A DNA stretch of 6,880 bases from Bacteroidales bacterium (GTDB lineage Bacteria > Bacteroidota > Bacteroidia > Bacteroidales > UBA7960): positions 1 to 6,880 of the forward strand of contig PWGY01000208.1 of NCBI GenBank assembly GCA_003554665.1, in the 5' to 3' direction. Below the pieces are notes generated by a model that was not told the DNA's origin, did no database searches, and worked only from the letters and a program-made list of their open reading frames with translations. Below, in pieces: positions 1-5,963 of this stretch (position 1 is the first letter of the stretch; each line of letters starts with the position of its first letter). The translations under genes and the position numbers were made by a program.

Positions 1-332
1 CAGTTGATGATGCCCCTGTAAGAGTCTACCCACAAGCTGTTCAGGTGGTAATTGTTGGGAACATGCTGGTAGTTGTACATGAAATACAGATGGTCGGTAG
101 TGGCACCACTCAGGGCGATGTTGTCGCCGCCGTATTCACCGTGAAAGTGATAGGGGCGCATGAAGGTATTCTGTTTCAGGATGGCGTAGGTGCCCAGTGA
201 GGCAGCCTCCAGGCCGAGCTCATCAGAAAAGACCATGTCGTCTGACAAGTCCTGAAACGGCTCTCTTTCAATGTCGCAGCTCCAGAAGCCGGCGAACAGA
301 AAAGCGATAATCAGCAATTTTATTTTTTTCAT
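1..332 (-). CDS. SusD/RagB-like outer-membrane lipoprotein, N-terminal part (3' end beyond window)
   Basis: This is the first 110 codons of a SusD-family glycan-binding lipoprotein; the rest lies beyond the left edge (family members are usually about 450-650 aa). It starts MKKIKLLIIAFLFAGFWSC, a short lipoprotein signal peptide with the acylated Cys at residue 19, followed by DIERE, an acidic start to the mature protein as expected for surface export. Typical SusD N-terminal features follow: a helix containing EAASLGTYAILKQ, a GEYGGDN segment, and NSLWVDSYRGIIN, which matches the conserved 'LW...YRGIN' helix of the family. SusD proteins sit as a lid on the SusC transporter and capture oligosaccharides. 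The gene lies 31 nt downstream of the SusC gene on the same strand, the standard susC-susD order, with no terminator or promoter between them. The ATG is preceded by an A/T-rich leader with no Shine-Dalgarno sequence. Substrate unknown. Confidence 0.9.
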   Translation of the reverse strand, partial: MKKIKLLIIAFLFAGFWSCDIEREPFQDLSDDMVFSDELGLEAASLGTYAILKQNTFMRPYHFHGEYGGDNIALSGATTDHLYFMYNYQHVPNNYHLNSLWVDSYRGIIN

Positions 333-363
333 AATACTTTATTCTTTGTCATTTTAAAAATCA

Positions 364-3300
364 TTACAGGTCGACATTGATGCCAAACATGAAGCGCTGA
401 GTGATCGGATAAAGTCCGCCTGCCTCAGGATCCATACCTGACCATTCGGTGAATGTGTAAAGGTTATCTGCGCTCAGATAAACCCGGGCATGGCTCATAC
501 CGAGCCGGTAGGCCAGGTTGTCTGGCAGGTTATAGGAAAGGGTTACGTTACGCAGGCGAACATAGCTGGCATCTTCCAGGAAGCGGGTGGAAGGCCTGTT
601 TGAATCGCGGTTTCCGCCCATTACAGCTTTTGGATGTGTAGCAATATCACCAGGCTTTTCCCAACGTGACCAGTCGTCGGCCAGATTCATCTGGTTGAAG
701 GTCGCGTAGTTCCCGTCACTGTCAAACAACTGACGGTCACTATTGTAACCATGGATGCCCTGAACAATGCCGATGTTGAATGAAAGACCGAAATCTCTGT
801 ATTGTATTCTGTTGGTGACGCTTCCCTCATAGTCGGGGGTACTGGTGTGACCGGTGTACTGCAGCGTGGCATCGCTGTAGCTGTTGGTCAGTTCTACCAC
901 CTCATTCCCATCTTCGTCTTCAACGATGCGCTCCCACAGGGGGTCTCCGTTTCCGGGATCCACTCCGTACCATACACGCATATAATAGGAATCCATGTCA
1001 CGACCTTCTGAAATACGGAAGTTGCCTGATGAGATGGATTGTCCGTCGTAGAGGCTGATCACTTCATTTCGGTTTACCGACAAGTTAAAGCCCATGTTCC
1101 ACTGCAGGTCGGGGCGCTGAATGATCTCAGGTTCGAGGGTCAGTTCCACCCCACGGTTCCGGATCTCTCCGATGTTGTCCCATACGCCGGTATAGCCGGT
1201 CAGTGCCGGAAGTGGTACATTGTAGAGCAAGCCTGCGTTGTTGCGCTGATAAATTTCAGCGTTGGCTGTCAGCCTGTTGAAAAGGCGGCTTTCAAGGGCC
1301 AGGTTATAGGTGGTGGTGCTTTCCCAGCTGATGGCGGGATTGGCAATCTGGTACGGACGGGCAGCAGGAATGCCTGCGTACTGTCCTGTCAGCTCGTAAT
1401 AGCCCAAATGTGGAAATCCGCTCGGGGAGTTACCCACCTGACCGTAGCTTGCCGTGAGCTTCAGTACATTGATCCAGTCCATGTCTTCGATGAAATCTTC
1501 ATGATGCATGTTCCATCCTGCACTGAAGGACCAGAAATTACCGTAACGCTGGTCTTCACCAAAGCTCGAGGCACCTTCGCGGTTGAAGGAGGCGGTTGCC
1601 ATGTAAGTGTCGTCATACACATACTGAAGGTTGACAAGCATTGACTGACGTGCGCTTTGGTATTTGGCTCCGCTTACACTTGAGGCCGTTGAGGTGGCAT
1701 TCAACACATTGAGTCCTGCTGTGATGCCGCGGCCGGTGCCGGATATGCTTTCACTGTGTGTGTCGCTGAATTCAAAGGCCACGAAAGCCTGCACTGAGTG
1801 AGCGCCAAAGTTATCCGAAAAACGGATCATCTGGTTACTCATCCGGTTGCGGGAGTAACTGGAACCTGAGGTCAGTGACCCGTCTGTTGCCATGCCTCCC
1901 GTAGACCGGGGGTCAGAATAGGACTCATCGCCGCCGAAGGTAAAGTGGATGTTATTCATGCTGGAAAAGGTGATCCGGTCTGTAATTTCCAGATCGGCAC
2001 CAATGTTTGTCCGCAAGTTGTTGGAGCGGCTCTCGCCATAGTTAAACTGCAGGTTGTACAGGTAGTTGCTGTTGTCCCTTCCGAGCCAGTCGTAATCTGT
2101 GTCCGTGCCCGGTTCAATGGGGGTGCCATCTTCCCTGTAGGGGTGATCCCACGGAAGATAGGTGTAAGCATTGTACTGGCTGTGTTCCTGATTGTGGGTG
2201 TTGTTCAGGTTTCCTGATAAATTGGCTGTGATGCTTAGCCTCTCGGTGGCCTGAATATCCAGGTTGGCTATGGCCGAATATCTTTCAAACTCATAGCCCT
2301 TGATTGCGCCGGTTTCATTGTAATAGGTTCCGGACAGGTAGGCGCTCACCCTTTCTGTGCCACCATTATAGCTGAGGGTGTATTCATGGGCAACCCCATT
2401 CTGTGTGGCGATGTCGAGCCAGTCGGTATCGGTTTCCAAAAGCTGGGACCCGAACCATGGGCTATCGTTCCAGCTTTCATGATAATCATACAATTCCTCA
2501 GAGTTCATCAGGGAGAAATTACCCCGGTGTAAGCGGGTGAACCCGGTGTTGGAATGAAAACTGAGTTGAGAAACACCGTCTTCGGGTGATTTGGTCTGAA
2601 CCAGGATCACACCGTTGGCAGCCCTTGATCCGTATAGTGCGGTGGCAGATGCATCCTTCAGAACGGTCATGCTTTCCACGTCGGCCGGGTTGATGTTGGG
2701 CTCACTGTGGCCCACTGGCACACCGTCCACTACCCAAAGTGGTGCATTGGAAGTATGGATAGAGCCCCGTCCGCGGATGTTGATATCGGCAGTTTCTCCC
2801 GGTCTTCCTGATCCGGTCCGGGCATATACCCCTGTAGCTTTACCTTGTAGCATAGAGGAAAGACGGGGGGTAAATACATCGCTGAGTTCATCAGCCGAAA
2901 GTCCCACTACCGAACCGGTGAGGTTGGAGCGCGGGGTCGATCCATAGGCGATCACCACTGTTTCGTCCAGCAAGTCCACAGTGGGTTCCATTTCTACATT
3001 GATCACTTCTCTGCCCTCAACGGGAATTTCTTTGGTGTCGTAACCGATGAAGGAGAACACCAGCGTGGCCTCCGCGGGAACGGTTAATGCATACTCTCCG
3101 TTCATGTCTGAAACAGTCCCGTGTGAATCGTCCAGCTGAACCACATTTACTCCGGGAAGGGTTTCTCCGGAGTTCTTATCGGTAACGGTACCGGTAACGG
3201 TGACTTCGTTGACCGCTGTGGCACTGGCCGCATTGGCACTGATTATACCGGAAAACCCCAGTAAAACAAGAAAAACCAGGGTGTGCAGACCATAAGTCGG

Positions 3301-3366
3301 CAACCAGTCAGGTTTTTTGTTGCGGAAGTTCTTCGCTTGAAAAACTTTGTTGACATTGTTATTCAT
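364..3366 (-). CDS. SusC/RagA-type TonB-linked outer-membrane transporter
   Basis: This 1000-residue protein is a TonB-dependent importer of oligosaccharides (or, in some relatives, peptides) that works with the SusD lipoprotein encoded next. A basic n-region and a hydrophobic stretch at about residues 27-46 form a signal peptide, probably cleaved near residues 44-49. Residues about 55-128 are a carboxypeptidase-regulatory-like beta-sandwich (VTGTVTDKNSGETLPGVNV...DMNGEYAL...FSFIGYDTKEI). A TonB box (DETVVIAYG) lies at 134-142. The plug domain follows at about 143-260, including the SusC signature around 224-256 (NPADVESMTVLKDASATALYGSRAANG). The remainder is a beta-barrel with the conserved IRNRGVELTL motif and a C-terminal strand ending FGINVDL. 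Length is normal and the frame is intact. There is no N-terminal STN (secretin/TonB short N-terminal) domain, so control by an anti-sigma/ECF sigma pair is not indicated. The gene lies 42 nt after the discoidin-domain lipoprotein gene and 31 nt before susD. The substrate cannot be read from sequence alone. Confidence 0.96.
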   Translation of the reverse strand: MNNNVNKVFQAKNFRNKKPDWLPTYGLHTLVFLVLLGFSGIISANAASATAVNEVTVTGTVTDKNSGETLPGVNVVQLDDSHGTVSDMNGEYALTVPAEATLVFSFIGYDTKEIPVEGREVINVEMEPTVDLLDETVVIAYGSTPRSNLTGSVVGLSADELSDVFTPRLSSMLQGKATGVYARTGSGRPGETADINIRGRGSIHTSNAPLWVVDGVPVGHSEPNINPADVESMTVLKDASATALYGSRAANGVILVQTKSPEDGVSQLSFHSNTGFTRLHRGNFSLMNSEELYDYHESWNDSPWFGSQLLETDTDWLDIATQNGVAHEYTLSYNGGTERVSAYLSGTYYNETGAIKGYEFERYSAIANLDIQATERLSITANLSGNLNNTHNQEHSQYNAYTYLPWDHPYREDGTPIEPGTDTDYDWLGRDNSNYLYNLQFNYGESRSNNLRTNIGADLEITDRITFSSMNNIHFTFGGDESYSDPRSTGGMATDGSLTSGSSYSRNRMSNQMIRFSDNFGAHSVQAFVAFEFSDTHSESISGTGRGITAGLNVLNATSTASSVSGAKYQSARQSMLVNLQYVYDDTYMATASFNREGASSFGEDQRYGNFWSFSAGWNMHHEDFIEDMDWINVLKLTASYGQVGNSPSGFPHLGYYELTGQYAGIPAARPYQIANPAISWESTTTYNLALESRLFNRLTANAEIYQRNNAGLLYNVPLPALTGYTGVWDNIGEIRNRGVELTLEPEIIQRPDLQWNMGFNLSVNRNEVISLYDGQSISSGNFRISEGRDMDSYYMRVWYGVDPGNGDPLWERIVEDEDGNEVVELTNSYSDATLQYTGHTSTPDYEGSVTNRIQYRDFGLSFNIGIVQGIHGYNSDRQLFDSDGNYATFNQMNLADDWSRWEKPGDIATHPKAVMGGNRDSNRPSTRFLEDASYVRLRNVTLSYNLPDNLAYRLGMSHARVYLSADNLYTFTEWSGMDPEAGGLYPITQRFMFGINVDL

Positions 3367-3408
3367 AACATCTGTTGTTTTTATGTGTTTTATTGTTTTT
3401 TTGGTGAA

Positions 3409-4269
3409 TCACTCCCTTACCTCAAATACTTCAATGGTGCTGAGGTGGGTCCAGGTGCCACTGCCATAAGTATCCAGGATACGAATGCGGAAATACCGGG
3501 AGGCGAAGTTTTCACCAAAAACAATTTCCTGCAGTTCTTCCACTGGCTCAACGGGGAGGTCTGTTTCGGATTCCCATACGGTTGTCCAGTCAGTTCCGTT
3601 GTCACTTACCTGAAAGTCAAAGTGATTGGGCCTGTCACCTATGCCACTTGGCTGACGGAATGTATAGCTGAAGCCACCGATCCGCTTTTCTTCTTCAAAA
3701 TTGATCCTGATCCAGTGTGGCAAGGGTTCTACCCCCTCTGACCATGCCGAATGCCAGTAGGTTGAAGGGTCTCCGTCCAGCAGGTTTTCGTAAGGACCTT
3801 CGGTCGGCTCCTGTGTCCAGGCTTCAATCATGTCAGGGGTCAGTTCGTGAACAATGTTCCCGGCCAGTTCAGTTTCAAAAGTCATGGTTTCACCATAAGC
3901 TACCCCTTCTTCATTGGCCGCGTAGGCGCGAACATAATACAGGGTGTCATCATTGAGGTCAGTCAGATGACTGGTGAATTCCCTTTCTGTTACGCCATCA
4001 ATGGTATAATCTCCGTCACTTGAATAATGATCGGATACAGTGGGGTTGTCGGATGTGCTCCATACTACTCCCATTGCGGTGATGTTGGTGCCCCCGTCGT
4101 CGGTAATTGTTCCCCCGCTGATGGCTGAATCGTGGGTAACATCCGTCACTTCAGCGGTCACTACCACAGGCAGTTCCCCATCATCTTTGCTGCAGGCCAC
4201 AAAAACAATGGCAACAAAGCTCATTGCCGCCAGAAGCCATGCCAGCATGTGTTGTTTTCGGTTTCTCAT
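3409..4269 (-). CDS. Surface lipoprotein with FN3-like and F5/8 type C (discoidin) domains, probable glycan-binding protein
   Basis: This 286-residue protein has a lipoprotein signal peptide (MRNRKQHMLAWLLAAMSFVA..., acylated Cys at 26) followed by SKDDGE. That stretch resembles the lysine-acidic export signal described for Bacteroidota surface lipoproteins. Residues about 36-133 form a fibronectin-III-like domain (SAISGG...GVVWST...LYYVRAYAANEEGVAYGETMTFET). Residues about 146-285 form an F5/8 type C domain with LLDGDPSTYWHSAW (163-176), a jelly-roll edge PHWIRINFEE, FDFQVSDNGTDWTTVWES and a C-terminal YFRIRILDTYGSGTWTHLSTIEVFE. Such domains usually bind carbohydrate, and no catalytic domain is visible. 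It is the first gene of the susCD operon, so it is best read as a surface glycan-binding protein, although these are more often encoded after susD. An in-frame ATG at 4323 would add 18 polar residues before the signal peptide. The start at 4269 gives a normal lipoprotein signal and is preferred. Confidence 0.88.
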   Translation of the reverse strand: MRNRKQHMLAWLLAAMSFVAIVFVACSKDDGELPVVVTAEVTDVTHDSAISGGTITDDGGTNITAMGVVWSTSDNPTVSDHYSSDGDYTIDGVTEREFTSHLTDLNDDTLYYVRAYAANEEGVAYGETMTFETELAGNIVHELTPDMIEAWTQEPTEGPYENLLDGDPSTYWHSAWSEGVEPLPHWIRINFEEEKRIGGFSYTFRQPSGIGDRPNHFDFQVSDNGTDWTTVWESETDLPVEPVEELQEIVFGENFASRYFRIRILDTYGSGTWTHLSTIEVFEVRE

Positions 4270-4311
4270 AATTTTTTGATTTAGTTGTTGTGCAAATTTG
4301 TTGAAACATAT

Positions 4312-4334
4312 TAAAAGCTTCACCCTAAAAGCTT
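4312..4334. repeat. Two direct copies of TAAAAGCTT, possible operator
   Basis: TAAAAGCTT occurs at 4312-4320 and again at 4326-4334, a 14-nt period, with a shorter copy TAAAAG at 4343-4348. Each full copy ends in the palindrome AAGCTT, so the pair can also be read as an inverted repeat. It lies 43-65 nt upstream of the minus-strand operon's start codon and about 125 nt upstream of the plus-strand gene, a plausible regulator-binding location. AT-rich DNA produces such repeats readily, so function is uncertain. Confidence 0.4.
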
Positions 4335-4405
4335 ATGAATGTTAAAAGATGGTGCAATATATTAAATAAATTTAAAAACAAAAAGAAAAAACAAAAAATT
4401 AACAT

Positions 4406-4413
4406 TATATTTG
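4406..4413 (+). promoter_or_regulatory. Bacteroidota -7 promoter element (TATATTTG) for the DUF3472 gene
   Basis: TATATTTG matches the TAnnTTTG consensus of the Bacteroidota housekeeping sigma factor at every defined base. It would place transcription start near 4418-4422 and give a leader of about 40 nt before the ATG at 4459. No clear -33 TTTG lies 19-21 nt upstream; that position is an A-rich tract that might compensate. The match is seen directly; its function is inferred. Confidence 0.55.
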
Positions 4414-4458
4414 TGGTACTTACATAAAAATTATTAACCTAGTATCAAACCTTATCGT

Positions 4459-5784
4459 ATGAAACTCCTTCAGTATGCATTAATGATTCTGACATCGGCT
4501 TTATTTATTGTAATTCCTGTTTCTTGTAACGATGACAATGGCGATGCCTTACCTGATCCGGAATATTCTGTTTCCGTACCCACGGAGGGAAACGCCTGGC
4601 TGATCCGTAATCCGGATGCAGACTCCCCACAGGTAAGCAACCCGGGTGACTTAGCATGGAGCGACACCGAGCTGATCCTGCGGACCTATTTCAGGGTGGA
4701 AGAGTCCGGTGAACTCGATGTGGGATTACGTGCCAGGGTGGAGTCCGGGACTTCCGTTCTTGAGGCAGATTTTGCAGGTCAGACGGGCGAGTTAGAGCTG
4801 TCTGACCAGGCCTATACAGATTATTATGTGGGAACCTACGATATTGAAACGCCTGGTTATTATTATCTGGATATCAAAGGCATTAGCAGGGAATCGCTTG
4901 ATTTTGCCGATGTAGGCCATGTTCTGCTCGGAGGGAGTGCCACCCACTCAGGCGTACATTATATGGATGAGGATTATTATTACTGGGGACGCCGCGGTCC
5001 TTCCGTTCATCTGACTTATGACATCCCGGATGAGGCATCGGAGGTACGTTGGTTTTACAATGAGGTCACCGTGCCTGAGCACAATGATGTGATCGGATCC
5101 TTTTATATGGCCAATGGTTTTAGGCAGGGATATTTTGGTTTTCAGGTGAATTCAGAACAGGAAAGAAGGGTGTTGTTTTCTGTCTGGAGTCCATTTGAAA
5201 CAGATGACCCGTCAGAGATTCCGGAGGATAAGCGGGTGGAATTGCTGGAACAGGGCGAAGGAGTAACTGTGCAGGATTTTGGTGATGAGGGGTCAGGCGG
5301 ACAGAGTTTTCTCCGCCATGACTGGGAAGCAGGCACCACTTATCGCTTTTTGCTTCGGGGAGAGCCTGCCGGAAACAACAGAACCGATTATACAGCTTAT
5401 TTTTATGCCCCCGAAACCGGTCAATGGCAACTGATCGCCTCCTGGCGCCGGCCTGAGACAGACACCTTCCTGACGGGAATCCACTCCTTTCTTGAGAATT
5501 TCGATACCCGAACTGGCCCGCTTCCGCGGAAAGCCTATTACAACAATCAATGGATCAAGGACACTTCCGGTAACTGGTATGAACTGACGAGGGCGCGCTT
5601 CACGGCCGATGCCACAGCGCGTGACGAAGCAAGGCTGGACTATGCAGGCGGCTTTGCCGGAGAAGAGGAAGGATTCTTTATGAAGAACTGCGGGTTTTTT
5701 GATGAAACAACAGATATTGACACCTATTTTAAACGACCTCCGTTGAATGAACAACCGGATGTGGATCTGTCAGAATTGCCCTGA
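4459..5784 (+). CDS. DUF5077-DUF3472 domain lipoprotein, function unknown
   Basis: This 441-residue protein begins with a lipoprotein signal peptide (MKLLQYALMILTSALFIVIP) and acylated Cys at 23, followed by NDDNGD, an acidic stretch consistent with outer-membrane surface display. Residues about 37-190 look like a DUF5077 beta-sandwich (NAWLIRNPD...YYYLDIKGI...DVGHVLLGG). Residues about 195-375 match DUF3472, with VTVPEHNDVIGSFYMANGF, GYFGFQVNSEQERRVLFSVW, an HDWEAGTTYRFLLRG strand and the hallmark WRRPETDTFLTGIHSFLENF (329-348). The tail ARFTADATARDEARLDYAGG...FMKNCGFF completes the family pattern, so the gene appears full-length. The two-domain arrangement recurs in Bacteroidota lipoproteins. 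I know of no established biochemical activity, and no catalytic residues can be assigned. It is transcribed away from the susCD operon across a shared regulatory region, suggesting a role on the same extracellular glycan (inference). A TAnnTTTG promoter lies upstream, and a hairpin and terminator follow. Confidence 0.87.
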   Translation: MKLLQYALMILTSALFIVIPVSCNDDNGDALPDPEYSVSVPTEGNAWLIRNPDADSPQVSNPGDLAWSDTELILRTYFRVEESGELDVGLRARVESGTSVLEADFAGQTGELELSDQAYTDYYVGTYDIETPGYYYLDIKGISRESLDFADVGHVLLGGSATHSGVHYMDEDYYYWGRRGPSVHLTYDIPDEASEVRWFYNEVTVPEHNDVIGSFYMANGFRQGYFGFQVNSEQERRVLFSVWSPFETDDPSEIPEDKRVELLEQGEGVTVQDFGDEGSGGQSFLRHDWEAGTTYRFLLRGEPAGNNRTDYTAYFYAPETGQWQLIASWRRPETDTFLTGIHSFLENFDTRTGPLPRKAYYNNQWIKDTSGNWYELTRARFTADATARDEARLDYAGGFAGEEEGFFMKNCGFFDETTDIDTYFKRPPLNEQPDVDLSELP

Positions 5785-5787
5785 GGG

Positions 5788-5813
5788 GGTATGCCAACCC
5801 AGGTTGGTATGCC
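5788..5813 (+). other. Strong hairpin just after the DUF3472 stop codon
   Basis: The plus-strand RNA can fold GGTATGCCAACC against GGTTGGTATGCC across a CA centre. This gives a 12-bp stem containing two G-U wobbles (5793 with 5808, 5790 with 5811). The wobbles become A-C mismatches in the opposite strand's RNA, so the full stem is specific to the DUF3472 mRNA. It begins 4 nt after the stop codon and is not followed by a T-tract, so it is not a classical intrinsic terminator. It may protect the mRNA 3' end or have another post-transcriptional role. Its two arms also create a direct repeat of GGTATGCC. Confidence 0.6.
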
Positions 5814-5855
5814 GGTAAGGGAAAACATTTTATTCCGAAAATAACACTGAAAGCA

Positions 5856-5891
5856 AAAAAAGCCCGGAATGCAAATGCACCGGGCTTTTTT
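5856..5891. terminator. Bidirectional intrinsic terminator between convergent genes
   Basis: AAAAAAGCCCGG (5856-5867) pairs perfectly with CCGGGCTTTTTT (5880-5891) around a 12-nt loop that itself contains TGCA-AA-TGCA. A GC-rich stem core flanked by an A-run on one side and a T-run on the other serves as a rho-independent terminator in both directions. It sits 71 nt after the DUF3472 stop codon and 72 nt after the ROK gene's stop codon, exactly where two converging transcripts would need to end. Confidence 0.9.
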
Positions 5892-5963
5892 GATTCATTA
5901 TTTTGAGGAGGCTCAGACTGGTGAGGCAGAAAGACTTTGTTCTTGGGAAGGAACCCTGTGCAT

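Larger units (their letters stand above)
4270..4458. promoter_or_regulatory. Divergent AT-rich intergenic regulatory region
   Basis: These 189 nt separate the start of the minus-strand operon from the plus-strand DUF3472 gene and must hold both promoters. The part from about 4356 to 4400 is almost entirely A and T with long A-runs on the plus strand. It also contains a perfect Bacteroidota -7 element for the plus strand and two copies of TAAAAGCTT, each annotated separately. For the minus strand, the best -7-like matches are imperfect: CAAATTTG at 4293-4300 (7 of 8 matches, but leaving a very short leader) and TATATTG at 4361-4355 with TTTG at 4382-4379 upstream. I could not decide between them. 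No gene is evident inside. Confidence 0.7.

Noticed and set aside
1039..1644. 201-codon open frame on the plus strand
   Set aside because: It lies wholly inside the SusC gene on the opposite strand, has no recognisable domain, and reads as a by-product of the susC codon pattern.
3367..3408. A/T-rich gap before susC as a terminator or separate promoter
   Set aside because: It has homopolymer runs but no GC-rich stem and no TAnnTTTG element, so co-transcription with susC is the simpler reading.
3283..3741. 152-codon plus-strand open frame across the susC start and the end of the discoidin gene
   Set aside because: It overlaps two well-supported minus-strand genes, has no family resemblance, and has no promoter in front of it.
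4270..4323. Upstream ATG at 4323 for the discoidin lipoprotein
   Set aside because: It adds 18 residues, mostly polar, before a normal lipoprotein signal peptide and overlaps the repeat region likely to be regulatory.
5293..5754. 153-codon minus-strand open frame inside the DUF3472 gene
   Set aside because: The plus-strand frame has clear DUF3472 motifs throughout this stretch; the minus-strand translation resembles nothing.
5939..5954. Small inverted repeat GTTCTTGGGAAGGAAC just past the ROK stop codon
   Set aside because: It is only a 6-bp stem with one G-U pair and no T-tract, and the strong terminator nearby explains transcript ending.
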